Shown: positions 41,863-52,500, counted from the first letter of the stretch. The stretch is 64,000 nucleotides of DNA from DATEOR01 sp046733475 (GCA_046733475.1 JBKPPF010000052.1:14353-78352), one strand, 5' to 3'. Program-made: numbers and translations. The notes: generated by a model not told the origin, from the letters alone.

Positions 41863-43272
41863 TCAGCGATCGGCAGGCGTCTGGCGGAAGACGACCCGCA
41901 CCCGCGTGCCCGGGCCTTCGGAGAGGGTCACCTCGCCGTGCCAGCGCTCCACGAGCTCGACCACGATCGCGAGTCCGAGCCCGGTTCCCGGGCCTAGACG
42001 TCTGCCGTTAGCCCCCCGGTAGAAGCGCTCGAAGACCCGCGCGCGGTCCTCCTCGGGGATCCCGGGCCCGTCGTCGGCGACGGCGAGGGCTCCCCGCCCG
42101 TTTTCCGAGGCCGCCTCGACGGTCACCTGTGCGCCCGGCGGGGTGTAGCGAAGCGCGTTCTCGATCAGGTTGTCGACGACGTGCGCGAGGTCGGCCGGGT
42201 CGGCGAAGACGAGTGCGTCCTCAAGGCGACCGGCCCCCACGGTCTTTCCCGCTTCGCCCGCGGGAGCCTGCCACCGCTCGACTGCGTTCTCGGCGACGGA
42301 GGAAAGGTCTACGGTTGAGCCCGAGGGCGACGGAGTCGCCGCGCCGGCGAGCGTGAGCAGGTCGTCCACGAGTGCCTCGAGGCGGTCGAGCTCCTCCTCG
42401 GCTTTCTCGGCGTTCTCGCCCGCGACGCCGCCCTCGGCTCGAATGGCCTCGAGCCGAAGCTTGATCCCGGTCAGCGGAGTGCGGAGCTGGTGCGAGGCGT
42501 TCGCCACGAAGTCACGCTGCACGCGCAAGCTCGAGCCGAGAGCGTCGGCCATACGGTTGAAAGACACGCCCAGCGCCGCGAGCTCCGCCGGGCCGTCGGT
42601 CGGAGCCCGCGCATCGAGGTCGCCGCCCCCCAACTCGCCGGCCGTGTCGCGGAGCCGGCCGAGCGGCCGGGAGACGGTCGTGGCCAGGATCCAGGCGAGC
42701 ACGAACGCGCCCGCGACGACCGCGAAGCCGATCGCGGCGAGACGAAGCCAGCTGTTGTGCACGCGGTCGACGACGGAGTCGCGCGAGGCCGACACGCGCA
42801 CCGCACCCACCACTTCGCCCCCGTCCACGACCGGCACCGTGACGAGCAGAAGCTCCTCGCCGGCCGTGTCGCTGAACCGGCGCCTGGAGTCGACACGCCC
42901 GCCCTCGAGCGCGACCCCGAACTCCGGGCGCTCCGCAGTCCCGAACGTCGATCCGGTCACGGCCTCGCCGGTGCTGTCCACGAGCACATGGCCGCGCGCA
43001 TTCGTGACCACGATGCGCTCGTCCGGGGTGGCTGCCGAGGAGCTCACCGCCTGGGGCAGTGCTGCTTTGTCGACGCTCGCGCCACCCTGGCTCGCCACGA
43101 CGACATCATCCGAGATGCGCGCCGCGAGAAGGGCGGTCCGGCCCAACACGTCGGCCTGGAAGTCGGAGTCCGCTCTCCGTTCGATGCTGAGCGCCAGCGG
43201 TATCTCGAGCGCAATGACCACCGCGGCGACGAGATAGGCGGCCGCGAGAACGAGGCGGGTGCGGAAGCTCAC
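41863..43272 (-). CDS. Two-component sensor histidine kinase
   Basis: A 469-residue kinase. TM1 lies near residues 5-27, an extracellular sensor at about 28-155 and TM2 at about 158-180 (IGFAVVAGAFVLAWILATTV). A HAMP linker, HisKA (SHQLRTPLTGIKLRLE, phospho-His) and a HATPase domain (DNLIENALRYTPPG, DDGPGIPEEDR, GTGLGLAIVVELVE) follow. GTG start overlapping the response-regulator stop by 4 nt. It may sense envelope conditions, given the secreted acidic proteins encoded next to it. Confidence 0.93.
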   Translation of the reverse strand: MSFRTRLVLAAAYLVAAVVIALEIPLALSIERRADSDFQADVLGRTALLAARISDDVVVASQGGASVDKAALPQAVSSSAATPDERIVVTNARGHVLVDSTGEAVTGSTFGTAERPEFGVALEGGRVDSRRRFSDTAGEELLLVTVPVVDGGEVVGAVRVSASRDSVVDRVHNSWLRLAAIGFAVVAGAFVLAWILATTVSRPLGRLRDTAGELGGGDLDARAPTDGPAELAALGVSFNRMADALGSSLRVQRDFVANASHQLRTPLTGIKLRLEAIRAEGGVAGENAEKAEEELDRLEALVDDLLTLAGAATPSPSGSTVDLSSVAENAVERWQAPAGEAGKTVGAGRLEDALVFADPADLAHVVDNLIENALRYTPPGAQVTVEAASENGRGALAVADDGPGIPEEDRARVFERFYRGANGRRLGPGTGLGLAIVVELVERWHGEVTLSEGPGTRVRVVFRQTPADR

Positions 43273-43979
43273 GGTTCCAGCTCGTCCGCGGACGAGAAGC
43301 GAAAACCGACGCCGCGGACGGTGTGGATGTAGCGAGGCACGGCTGGATCGTCGCCGAGCTTCTTGCGGAGCGAGCTGACGTGGACGTCGAGTGTCTTCGT
43401 CGAGCCGAACCAGTTCTGGTCCCAGACCTCCGACACGAGGTCGTCGCGCTTCACCAGCCGGCCCGCCCTCTCGAGGAGGACGCGTAGGAGCTCGAACTCC
43501 TTCACCGTCAGCTCGACGGTCTCTCCGTCCCGGGTCACCGTGCGCGTATCGAGGTTCATGGTCACGTCGCCGCTCGCCAGGACTCCGCCGGACGCACCCG
43601 CGGGCTCGGCCATGCTCCGCCTGAGGACTGCGCGCATGCGAGCGACGAGCTCCGCCGCGCTGAAGGGCTTCGTGACGTAGTCGTCCGCGCCGAGCTCGAG
43701 GCCGAGCACGCGATCCATCTCCTCTCCCCGCGCGCTCACCATCACGACCGGCGTGCGCGACGCCTGCCGGATCTGGCCAAGCACGTCGCGACCGTCGCCG
43801 TCCGGAAGCATCACGTCGAGGAGGACGATGTCCGGCGCCTGCGCCGAAAAGGCCTCGAGGCCGTCCGCGGCCGTCGCGGCGAGGCGGACGTCGAAGCCCT
43901 CGCGCCGCAGCGCGTCCGCGAGCGGCTCCGCGATCGGGCGCTCGTCCTCGATCACCAGGACTTTCTTCCTGCTCACCAT
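43269..43979 (-). CDS. OmpR/PhoB-family response regulator
   Basis: A 236-residue regulator. The receiver domain has the acidic pocket VIEDE, phospho-Asp in IVLLDVMLPDGDG and Lys in DYVTKPFSAAEL. The C-terminal winged helix ends in TKTLDVHVSSLRKKLGDD and YIHTVRGVGFRF. ATG 43979 is the preferred start; a GTG one codon later is possible. It is divergent from purB and probably controls the kinase and the acidic-protein genes. Confidence 0.94.
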   Translation of the reverse strand: MVSRKKVLVIEDERPIAEPLADALRREGFDVRLAATAADGLEAFSAQAPDIVLLDVMLPDGDGRDVLGQIRQASRTPVVMVSARGEEMDRVLGLELGADDYVTKPFSAAELVARMRAVLRRSMAEPAGASGGVLASGDVTMNLDTRTVTRDGETVELTVKEFELLRVLLERAGRLVKRDDLVSEVWDQNWFGSTKTLDVHVSSLRKKLGDDPAVPRYIHTVRGVGFRFSSADELEP

Positions 43980-44057
43980 GGCCACGGTCACAATACGGAC
44001 GCAACGGGCGGTCGGCTTTCCACCGGGTCGCCCACCGCGGGCTCTAGAATCGAACCG

Positions 44058-45380
44058 GTGATCCCGCGCTATTCCCGCCCGGCCATGCAGCACATCTGGT
44101 CGGACGAGGGCAAGCTCGCCCGCTGGCTCGAGGTCGAACTGGCTGCGCTCGAGGGCTGGAGCGAGATCGGAGCGGTTCCGGCCGACGCGGTCGCGCGCAT
44201 CCGCGAACGGGCGACGCCGCCGACACCTGAGCGCGTCGCCGAAATCGAGGAGCGGACGCATCACGACCTCGCCGCCTTCGTGGACGCCGTCGCGGAGGAG
44301 CTCGGGGACGACGGACGCTGGTTCCACTTCGGCCTGACCTCTTCCGACGTGCTCGACACGACGCTCGCCCTGCAGGCTCGCGAGGCCTGCCGGCTCATCC
44401 TCGACGGGCTCCGGAGCGCGTTCGCGGCTGTCGCTCGCCGCGCGGAGGAGCATCGCGCCACCGTGATGGTTGGGCGAACTCACGGCGTCCACGCCGAGCC
44501 GATCACCTTCGGCGCCAAGCTCGCGGGCTGGGCTTTCGAGCTCGAGCGCGACAGCGACCGGATCGAGCGCGCTCTCGCCGGAATCAGCGTTGCGAAGATC
44601 TCGGGCGCGGTCGGGATCTATGGCGGCGGCGACCCCGAGGTGGAGCGGGTCGCGTGCACCCGCCTCGGACTGGTGCCCGAACCGGTCTCCACACAGGTGG
44701 TCCCGCGCGACCGGCATGCCGAGCTCCTCTCGGCGCTGGCCGTCTGCGCCGCGTCGGTCGAGCGCTTCGCCACCGAGATCCGCCACCTCGCGCGCACCGA
44801 GGTCCGCGAGGTCCAGGAGCCATTCGGCCGCGGGCAGAAAGGCTCGTCCGCGATGCCGCACAAACGGAATCCCATCGTCTCGGAGCGGCTCTGTGGCCTC
44901 GCGCGCGTCGTGCGGGCGGCGGCGGCGGTCGGGCTCGAGAACGTCGCGCTCTGGCACGAGCGAGATATCTCGCACTCGAGCGCCGAGCGCGTCGTGCTCC
45001 CCGATGCCTTCCTCGCACTCGATTACATGCTCGACCGGTTCACGTGGCTCGCCGACGGCCTCATCGTCGACCCTGATCGGATGCGCGCCAACCTCGACTC
45101 TTCGCACGGCCTCATCTTCAGCCAGCGCGTCCTGCTCTCGCTCGTCGAGTCCGGCCTCTCCCGCGACGAGGCCTACCGGCTCGTCCAGCGGAACGCGCTC
45201 CGCGTGTGGGACGAGGGGCTCGATTTGCGCACGCTGCTGGAGCAGGACCCCGAGGTGACGCTCCCCCCGGAGGCGCTCGACGCCGCCTTCGAGCTGGACG
45301 ACGCGCTCAAGCACGTCGACATCGTCTTCGATCGACTGTCCGCCCTCATGACCCGCAAGGAGGAACCCGTTCATGTCTGA
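44058..45380 (+). CDS. purB: Adenylosuccinate lyase
   Basis: A 440-residue fumarase-superfamily lyase. Marks are MIPRYSRPAMQHIWSDE, HFGLTSSDVLDTTLALQ, VGRTHGVHAEPITFG and the signature GSSAMPHKRNPI with the catalytic Ser loop. It acts twice in purine synthesis, on SAICAR and on adenylosuccinate. GTG start. It leads a four-gene operon purB-C-S-Q with overlaps of 4-8 nt. Confidence 0.97.
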   Translation: MIPRYSRPAMQHIWSDEGKLARWLEVELAALEGWSEIGAVPADAVARIRERATPPTPERVAEIEERTHHDLAAFVDAVAEELGDDGRWFHFGLTSSDVLDTTLALQAREACRLILDGLRSAFAAVARRAEEHRATVMVGRTHGVHAEPITFGAKLAGWAFELERDSDRIERALAGISVAKISGAVGIYGGGDPEVERVACTRLGLVPEPVSTQVVPRDRHAELLSALAVCAASVERFATEIRHLARTEVREVQEPFGRGQKGSSAMPHKRNPIVSERLCGLARVVRAAAAVGLENVALWHERDISHSSAERVVLPDAFLALDYMLDRFTWLADGLIVDPDRMRANLDSSHGLIFSQRVLLSLVESGLSRDEAYRLVQRNALRVWDEGLDLRTLLEQDPEVTLPPEALDAAFELDDALKHVDIVFDRLSALMTRKEEPVHV

Positions 45381-46236
45381 AACCGCCGTCCACGTCGCGA
45401 GCGGCAAGGTTCGCGAGATCTTCGAGCTCGACTCCGAGCGCCTTCTGCTCGTCGCCAGCGACCGCATCTCGACCTTCGACGTCGTGCTCCCGACCGAGAT
45501 CCCGGACAAGGGCCGCGTGCTCACCGGGCTCTCCGGCTTCTGGTTCGCGCGGACTCGCGAGATCGTCCCGAACCACCTTCTCGCCTTGCGGCCCGACGGC
45601 CGCTCGACTGAGGCGAAGCGCCTGCAGATGCTTCCGATCGAGTGCGTCGTACGCGGGTACCTCGCCGGCTCGGGGTGGAAGGACTACTCCGCGACCGGGG
45701 CGACCTCCGGCCACGAGCTTCCGGCCGGGCTGCGGGAGTCGGACCGGCTGCCCGCGCCGATCTTCACCCCCGCGACGAAGGCGCAGACCGGACACGACGA
45801 AAACATCGACCACGCCCGCGCGGCCCAGCTCGTCGGCGAAGAGCGTCTGGCCGAGGTCGAGCGGATCGTCCTCGAGCTCTACCGGCACGCGTCCGAGTTC
45901 GCCGCCGAGAGGGGCGTGATCATCGCCGACACGAAGTTCGAGCTCGGCTTCGACGAGAACGGCGAGCTCGTTCTCGGAGACGAGGCCCTGACGCCGGACT
46001 CCTCCCGCTTCTGGCCCGCAGACATCTATGCGCCAGGCGGCCCCCAGCCGTCATTCGACAAGCAGTACGTGCGCGACTACTGCGAGCGCCTCGGCTGGGA
46101 CAAGACCGCGCCTGGCCCCGAGCTTCCCGAGGAGGTCGTCGCCGAGACACGCGCCCGCTACGTCGAAGCCTTCGAGCGCCTCACCGGTCTCTCGTTCGAG
46201 GACTATCTCGCCGACCCCGAGGTCGTCCTTCGATGA
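45373..46236 (+). CDS. purC: SAICAR synthetase
   Basis: A 287-residue enzyme: ASGKVREIFELD at the N-terminus, LPIECVVRGYLAGSGWKDY, IADTKFELGFDENGEL and LTPDSSRFWPADIY. It joins CAIR and aspartate using ATP. It is of the longer, eukaryote/actinobacterial-like type (about 290 residues). Overlaps purB by 8 nt. Confidence 0.97.
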   Translation: MSETAVHVASGKVREIFELDSERLLLVASDRISTFDVVLPTEIPDKGRVLTGLSGFWFARTREIVPNHLLALRPDGRSTEAKRLQMLPIECVVRGYLAGSGWKDYSATGATSGHELPAGLRESDRLPAPIFTPATKAQTGHDENIDHARAAQLVGEERLAEVERIVLELYRHASEFAAERGVIIADTKFELGFDENGELVLGDEALTPDSSRFWPADIYAPGGPQPSFDKQYVRDYCERLGWDKTAPGPELPEEVVAETRARYVEAFERLTGLSFEDYLADPEVVLR

Positions 46237-46472
46237 GGGCGACTGTTCTCGTCCGACCGAAGGCAGGGATCCTCGACCCCCAGGGGGAGGCGGTTGAGAG
46301 CTCGCTGCGCCAGCTCGGGTTCCCGGTGGGCGAGGCGCGCGTCGGGCGCGTGATCGACCTCGATGTCGATGCCGCCACCGCCGACGAGGCACGGGGCGAG
46401 ATCGAGCGCATGTGCGAGCGCCTGCTCGCGAACCCGCTGATCGAGAGCTACGAGATCGAGGTCGCCGAATGA
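46233..46472 (+). CDS. purS: FGAM synthase subunit PurS
   Basis: A 79-residue protein matching PurS: RATVLVRPKAGILDPQGEAV, then the dimer helix and ANPLIESYEIEV. It bridges PurL and PurQ and helps channel ammonia. ATG 46233 overlaps the purC stop (ATGA). Confidence 0.95.
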   Translation: MRATVLVRPKAGILDPQGEAVESSLRQLGFPVGEARVGRVIDLDVDAATADEARGEIERMCERLLANPLIESYEIEVAE

Positions 46473-47155
46473 GCGAGGTCGCGCCGCGCATCGCGGTGCT
46501 CGTCTTCCCGGGGTCGAACGATGACCATGACGCGGCGTGGGCGCTCACCGCACTGGGCGCCGACCCACGGCTCGTCTGGCACGCGGACAAGGAGCTCCAC
46601 GAGGTGGACGCGGTCGTTCTCCCAGGCGGGTTCTCGTACGGCGACTACCTGCGTTGCGGTGCGATCGCCCGCTTCTCGCCTGCGATGCAAGTGGTGACCG
46701 CATTCGCGGCCGAGGGCGGTCTTGTCCTCGGGATCTGCAACGGCTTCCAGATCCTGTGCGAGGCGGGCCTCCTTCCCGGGGTGCTGCGCCCGAACGCGTC
46801 GCTCGAGTTCGTCTGCACCGACGTGTCCGTTCGGGTCGAGCGCACCGACACGCCGTTCACCTCCAGATGTGAGCCGGGGCAGGAGCTGGTGATCCCCGTG
46901 AAGCACGGAGAGGGCTGCTACCACGCACCGGCCGACCTGGACGACGAGCAGGTCATCCTCCGCTACGCGCAGGGCGCGAACCCGAACGGCTCGGAGCGCG
47001 ACATCGCAGGCGTCGTCAACGCCGACGGCAACGTCCTCGGGTTGATGCCACACCCTGAGCACGCGGTGGATCCCCTGCTCGGGTCGGGGGACGGCGCGCT
47101 CGTGCTCGCGTCGCTCGTGGATGCGGCTCGAGAGCGGCTCTATGCGAGGGCCTAG
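46469..47155 (+). CDS. purQ: FGAM synthase glutaminase subunit PurQ
   Basis: A 228-residue class I glutaminase: VLPGGFSYGDYLRCGAIARF, the nucleophile Cys in VLGICNGFQIL, and the His/Glu pair in LGLMPHPEHAVD. It supplies ammonia to PurL. ATG overlaps the purS stop. The purL gene that normally follows lies 10.6 kb away, beyond an island. Confidence 0.96.
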   Translation: MSEVAPRIAVLVFPGSNDDHDAAWALTALGADPRLVWHADKELHEVDAVVLPGGFSYGDYLRCGAIARFSPAMQVVTAFAAEGGLVLGICNGFQILCEAGLLPGVLRPNASLEFVCTDVSVRVERTDTPFTSRCEPGQELVIPVKHGEGCYHAPADLDDEQVILRYAQGANPNGSERDIAGVVNADGNVLGLMPHPEHAVDPLLGSGDGALVLASLVDAARERLYARA

Positions 47156-47415
47156 GCAGCCATCCCGAGCGCTCCTTGGATCGCTGGGTGTTCGGCGAGC
47201 GCTGCGCGGAAGCGCTCGAGGTCGCGGCCGCGGAGGGTGACGGGGCCTCTCCGAGCCGTGCCGTCGGTCGAGTAGGCGAACCGAACGAGCTCGTTTCCCT
47301 TCTCGTCGACCAGGAGTTGGACGATCGTCGCAAAGCGGCGATCGCCGGCGCGCTGCTGCACGGTGAACTCCTCCAGGACTTCTGCCTGCCCCCAGGGTGT
47401 GGTCGCCTTCGCCAT
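47152..47415 (-). CDS. Small conserved-looking protein of unknown function
   Basis: An 87-residue soluble protein (TTPWGQAEVLEEFTVQQRAG, LLVDEKGNELVRFAYSTDG, GPVTLRGRDLERFRAALAEH) with alternating strands and one helix. It is not recognised as a named family. Its stop overlaps the purQ stop on the opposite strand by 4 nt. Codon use looks like the core genes around it. Confidence 0.7.
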   Translation of the reverse strand: MAKATTPWGQAEVLEEFTVQQRAGDRRFATIVQLLVDEKGNELVRFAYSTDGTARRGPVTLRGRDLERFRAALAEHPAIQGALGMAA

Positions 47416-47506
47416 GACCCGAGAGGCTAGAAGGAAAGAGCGCGCGCGTGGCGCCCGAAATGTGCCGGCTTCGGAACCGCCTCGCGCCGCAAGGCGCCCA
47501 CGGGAA

Positions 47507-48499
47507 TCAGGCTTCGCGCAAGCGCGGATCGAGCATGTGGTGGGCGATGTCCACGAGCAGGTTCAGGCAGATGATCATCACGGCGAGGACGATCGTCACG
47601 CCCATGACCACTGTGTAGTCGCGGGCGATCACGGAGGCGACGAAGTACTTCGAGATGCCGGGGATGGAGAAGATGTTCTCGATGATGAACGAGCCGGTGA
47701 CCATCGCGCCGAACATGGGGCCTGCGACGATGATCAGGGGGAGCAACGAGTTCTTGAGGGCGTGGACGCCGACGATGCGCCTCCGCGACAGCCCCTTGGC
47801 CCGGGCCATCCGGACGTAGTCGCTTTCCAGGGTCTCGAGCAGCGTGCCGCGCAGGAGCCGCGCGAAGTACGCCATCGGAACGAGGCTGAGGGTGAAAGTC
47901 GGCAGCACCTTGTTCTGCCAGCCGTCGTCCCAGCCCGAGGTCGGAAGGAGGGCGAGCTTCACCGATACGTAGTAGATGAGAAGCGTTGCGACGAGGAAGC
48001 TCGGCAGCGAGATGCCGAGGCCGGTGAGGACGCGAACGGCGTAGTCGAAAACCGAACCCGGTCGCAATGCCGCCAGGATGCCGACGGGGATCCCGATGAG
48101 GATCGCCCACGCGAACGCCAGCAGCACGAGCTGGACCGACCGCGGCGCCATCTGCTTGATGATGTCGGTCACACGCATGTACCGAAACGAAAGTGAGGGA
48201 CCGAAGTCGAGGGTCACGACGCCCTTCAGGTAGTTGCCGTATTGCTGATACCAGGGCAGGTCGAGGCCGTACCTCTCGCGCTGGTTCCGGCGGATCGCAG
48301 GCGGCTGGGGGTCCCCGTACTTCACCCAGCCCGCATTCGAGAGCCCGAGCAGCGGCCCGTGCCGGAACGGATCGCCCCCGATTGACCGCATCATGAAGAA
48401 CACGATCGTGAGAACCACCCAGAGGATGGGAATCGTCCACAGGAGTCGACGAAGGATGAAGCCGGCCACAGGCTGAGCTTTCCCAATCGTGAGCATCAC
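47507..48499 (-). CDS. Orphan DppB/OppB-type peptide ABC permease
   Basis: About 330 residues with six helices. The first helix is FILRRLLWTIPILWVVLTI; the ATPase-docking loop is LLETLESDYVRMARAKGLSRRRIVGVHALKNSLLP; the final helix ends VDIAHHMLDPRLREA. This is the first permease of a dipeptide/oligopeptide importer. No DppC, ATPases or free binding protein lie next to it, although a solute-binding domain is fused to a cyclase at 49539. Start is uncertain: ATG 48499, or GTG 48469 at the usual family N-terminus (VAGFILRR). Confidence 0.85.
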   Translation of the reverse strand: MMLTIGKAQPVAGFILRRLLWTIPILWVVLTIVFFMMRSIGGDPFRHGPLLGLSNAGWVKYGDPQPPAIRRNQRERYGLDLPWYQQYGNYLKGVVTLDFGPSLSFRYMRVTDIIKQMAPRSVQLVLLAFAWAILIGIPVGILAALRPGSVFDYAVRVLTGLGISLPSFLVATLLIYYVSVKLALLPTSGWDDGWQNKVLPTFTLSLVPMAYFARLLRGTLLETLESDYVRMARAKGLSRRRIVGVHALKNSLLPLIIVAGPMFGAMVTGSFIIENIFSIPGISKYFVASVIARDYTVVMGVTIVLAVMIICLNLLVDIAHHMLDPRLREA

Positions 48500-48556
48500 C
48501 ACCACTTTGATTTCTTGCTACGAGCATAAGAGCTCCTTACGCTCGGAGAACGGCTG

Positions 48557-49354
48557 GTGACCCGAGCGGCGAAGGCCCTCTCCCTCCCGAAGCGGGTCGT
48601 CGTACGCGGAGCGAAAAGCGCACTTCGGCTCGGTTCGCGCGGCAAGCCTGTGCCCTTAGGGGTCCTGCTTCGACTCCGGCGCTTCGGAGGTCGGACCAAC
48701 ATGCTCACGTTCCGAACGGCGAGCGTGGTCCGCCCGGGCACGGCGCTCGCCAACCCCTACCTCTCCGAGCGCCTTGCCGACCGCAGGTTCGGGGACTGGA
48801 CGATCTCGGCGCAGACGATGAACTTCCTCGAACGTGAGATCCGCGCAAGGGCGCGGACCCGCGTGCTCGAGTTCGGGAGCGGGCTCAGCACGGCGTGCCT
48901 GGCGCGCTACATGGCTGAATCAGCACCGGATTTGCCCGGCCCGATCCTGATCTCCGTGGAGGGAAGACGCAAGCTTTTGCACGGAATCACGAAAGCTCAT
49001 CGCCGAGCTTGGCCTGGAAGAACTCGCGTCCGTCCACCACGCGCCACTCGTGACGAAGGAGGTCGCCGGCCGAAGCGTCCCTACCTACGATCTGGCAGCC
49101 ACGATTCTCGCTGAGCTCTCGACCAGTCCTGCAAGCCTCGTCTTCATCGACGGGCCCCGAAAGGCAGGGAGCCCTTCGGACGCTGGGCGGTCTTGCACGC
49201 CGTTCTCCCGTTGCTGCGGAGGGACTTTCGCTTCTACCTCGACGACGCGCTCACGGACTCGGCGCTCGAGTCAGCAAAGCGCTGGGAGGACATCCCCGGC
49301 GTTCACATCCAGGGGGTGGCCCTCGTCGGCCATGGCGTGCTCGTCGGCGACTAA
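48557..49354 (+). pseudogene. Frameshifted SAM-dependent methyltransferase
   Basis: Three frames read in order make one protein: frame 1 from GTG 48557 to about 48965 includes VLEFGSGLSTACLARYM (SAM motif) and ILISVE; frame 2 continues SFCTESRKLIAELGLEEL and ASLVFIDGP; frame 3 continues GRWAVLHAVLPLLRRDFRFY and ends HIQGVALVGHGVLVGD with TAA at 49354. The shifts fall in short runs near 48962 (GGG) and 49155-49165 (CCCC, AAA). Either a decayed gene or sequencing errors. Length, about 260 residues, fits the family. Confidence 0.7.
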
Positions 49355-49538
49355 GGCCGTAGTTGCGAGTCCCCCGTTCTGGACGGAAATGCTCGGTGGC
49401 CCAACCCTGGCCCGTTGGCTTACCGGTCGACCGGGCCAAGCGACCCGGTGCCGCGCGTGGGCTTTGCTGTTTCCTTCAGCTCGGGGAAGACCACGTGAGT
49501 CGGCCTGACCGATGTTCTCCCCTGCGAGGGCCCATGAC

Positions 49539-52500
49539 TTACCGCACCCACATCTGGTCGAGCAACACGCCGAATTGGGGATTGAAGATGTAATTGCCTA
49601 CTCGCTTCGAAACGAAATCGGCGTCACGCAGCGCGTAGAGGGGGACGGCGGGCGCCGCGTCCACGAGCAGTCGGTCGATCCGCGCCCAGGCCTCGGCCGC
49701 GGCGCCGGCGTTCATCTTCTCCCGAGCGCGGGAGACGAGTGCATCGACGCGACGGTCGCAGAACTGGGAGACGTTGACACCCCCCTCCTGATTGGCTTTG
49801 CACGTGAAGAGAGGCTCGATGAAGTTGGAGGGCGCGGCGTAGTCCTGGAGCCAGCCGAGCCTCATGGCGTCCACCGTGCTGTGGGTGTCGAACATCGCGC
49901 CGAACGCGTCGTTCTCGACGCGAGTCGATGCTTGGTAGCCCACCCGTCTGAGGACCTGGGCGACATACCGAGCAAGATGCGGATCAGCCGGGCTTCCCGC
50001 TTGAATTGCGATCACCACGTGCTCTCCAAGGGTGTGCGACTGCTTCGCCAGGCGCCGCGCGCGTGCGAGGTCGGGGGCGCTCCAGATCCCTGCGGCAGGG
50101 TTGACGGTGTAAGGGCAGTAGGGACGGTATCCCGGCACGGTCGGCGGCAGGACCTGGCAGGTCGGCCGCGCCACGAGCTCCCCTCCTGCGAGCATCGCCA
50201 GGCGATTTCGGTCGATTGCATACGCGAGCGCGCGACGTGCGCGCACGTCGGAGAACGGCCGCTGACGCGTGTTGAGCATGAGATGCTGGACACCGCCGAC
50301 GGGCGTCGTGTGGAGTTGGGCAGCGTTCTGAACAGCGAGGCGCTCGATCTCATCCGGGGAGAGCGCGCTTGTCCAGTCGGACTTCCCGACTTCCACCTCG
50401 CCGACTGCACTTCTCTGTTCGGAATCGTTCCCGTCACCCAGGATCCGAACGACGATCTGGTCGGGGTAGCCGTCCGGTTGGGCCTCGGGAGCAAAGGGCT
50501 TGAAGCGAGGATTGCGCGTGAGCCGAAGCTCGTGCTTCGGGTCGAACGAGGCGGCCACGTAGGGGCCCGTGCCCGGAATCCTGTACGCGCCGACATCTCC
50601 GAAACGGTCGAGATCCGTCACCGGCTGATCGGGCTCCGGGGCGTCGGCGGGAAGCACGAACGCGAACGGAAGCGCAAGCTTGGCGAGCAGGTCTGGGTCC
50701 GGCCCAGAAAGGTGAATCGTGACGGTGCCAGCCGCATCGTCGACCTCGATCCCCTCCCGCAGGTCGCAACGGCCGAGCTGCGCGGAGCAGTGTTCGGCGC
50801 CGAGGATCCCGCCGTAGAAGGGTGGGACGCTGACGCCGTTCAACCTGAGCAGCCGCTCCATCGACGCACGAAAGTCGCTCGCCCGAACCGGGCTGCCATC
50901 CGAGAACCGGAGTCCCTTGCGAAGCTGGAAGCGATACGTTCGCCCGCCGTCGGTGGGGATGGGCAGATTGACGGCCAGATCGGGGACGAGAGTCGTCCCT
51001 GGCGCGCCCCCGGTCTTGCGGTAGGCGACGAGCCCGTCGTAGAGCATCGAGAGCGCACGCCACGCGTCGACCTGCCAGGCGAAAGCCGGGTCGAGGCAGT
51101 TGCAACCCGACAGATACGCGCTCACGACGAGCGTCCCACCGCGATGACGCGACGCCGGTGGAAGTGCAGCCGCCCAGACGGTGCCGTCAGTACCCCCGGC
51201 AAGCGCGCTCGGACTACTCCCCATCTCGATGGTGTCGGTCACCTGCCCGCTCTCGCGGTCGATGCGAAAGACCTTGGACGCAGGCGGGCTCGCAACCCAG
51301 ATAGCGCCCCCGGAGGCGACGATGCTCGAGACCCCGGGGGCAACAGCTTCGACGCCTGTCACCGAACCCGTGGTCGCTGCGATCTTCGAGACCGTGCCGT
51401 CGAGGGCGTTTGCGACCCAGACGGCCTCACCGTCGACCGCGATTCCCCGCGGGCCGTTTCCGACCGGAATTGTCTGAACGACGACGCGTTTCCGAGGATC
51501 GATCCGACTCACGCTCGCGGTGTCCCCGTTCGTGACCCAGATCGACCCGGCGCCGACCGCGAGCGCGTCAGGACGGCCGCCGACGCGCACGACGTCAGTC
51601 TCGACGCCGCGCTCGGGATCCACTCGCGACACGGTGCCGTCGAGCGCGTTCCCCACCCACACAGCTCCATCTCCGACCGTGACCGGGCCGGCGCCATTGC
51701 CCACAGCAATGTCGTCGCGAACTACCGTGTTCGAGTCGGCGCTGATCTCGGAGAGCGTGTGTCCGGTCACATCGGTCACCCAGACTGCCCCCTCGCCTGC
51801 GGCGATGCCACCCGGAGTCCCGGGCACCGGGATAACCGGGCGCTCTTCTCGCTCCGGATCGACCCGGGACACCGTCCCATCCACGCTATTGGCCACCCAG
51901 ACCGACCCGAGCCCCTCGGCTACGGCAGTGGGGCCGTTACCGACGGGTGTCTGGCCCTGCAGCTTCGCATTACCCGAATCGATTGCCCCCAGCGCGTTCT
52001 CCTCGATCACGTTCGGCGGATCGGGACCCGCGAAGCCCGTCGTGAGAATGGCCACGAAAACGGCCAGGATTGCGATGGCTGCGACGGCCGCAACCGCGAG
52101 GATCACCGTCGTGCGGATTCCGCGCGGCGCCGGCTCGTCGGCAGGCATGTCAAGCAAGAACGAGACCTGATAGACGCGCACCCGCTCGGATAGGCCCTTG
52201 ACGCTGATACGACCGCGGTCGACGTACGTCGTATCGTCGACCTTGCGCGCAAGATGGGCGAGGCTTTCGCTGACGAGAACCTCCCCCGGTTGCGCGAGGC
52301 TACAGAGGCGTGCGGCGAGGTTCAGCGCGCCGCCGCGGTAGCCACCGTCCACCGGGACAGCCTCGCCCGCATCGAGACCGATGCCCACTCGCACCGGAAG
52401 CGGGTCCTCCGATCGCATGCGCTCTACGAAGCGATGCTGAAGGGCAATGGCGGTCCGTATCCCGTCCCGGGGGGAGCCGAAGACAAGGAGCGCCTCGTCC

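Noticed and set aside
43980..45524. Upstream extension of the response regulator
   Set aside because: The open frame runs antisense through purB; the real start at 43979 gives a standard OmpR-type length.
51200..51990. Tandem DNA repeats in the fusion gene
   Set aside because: Repeats are diverged at the DNA level and correspond to beta-propeller blades in the protein, not to a satellite or CRISPR array.
49512..52193. 893-codon plus-strand open frame
   Set aside because: Mirror of the cyclase/propeller/SBP fusion; its apparent repeats are the reverse complement of the propeller blades.
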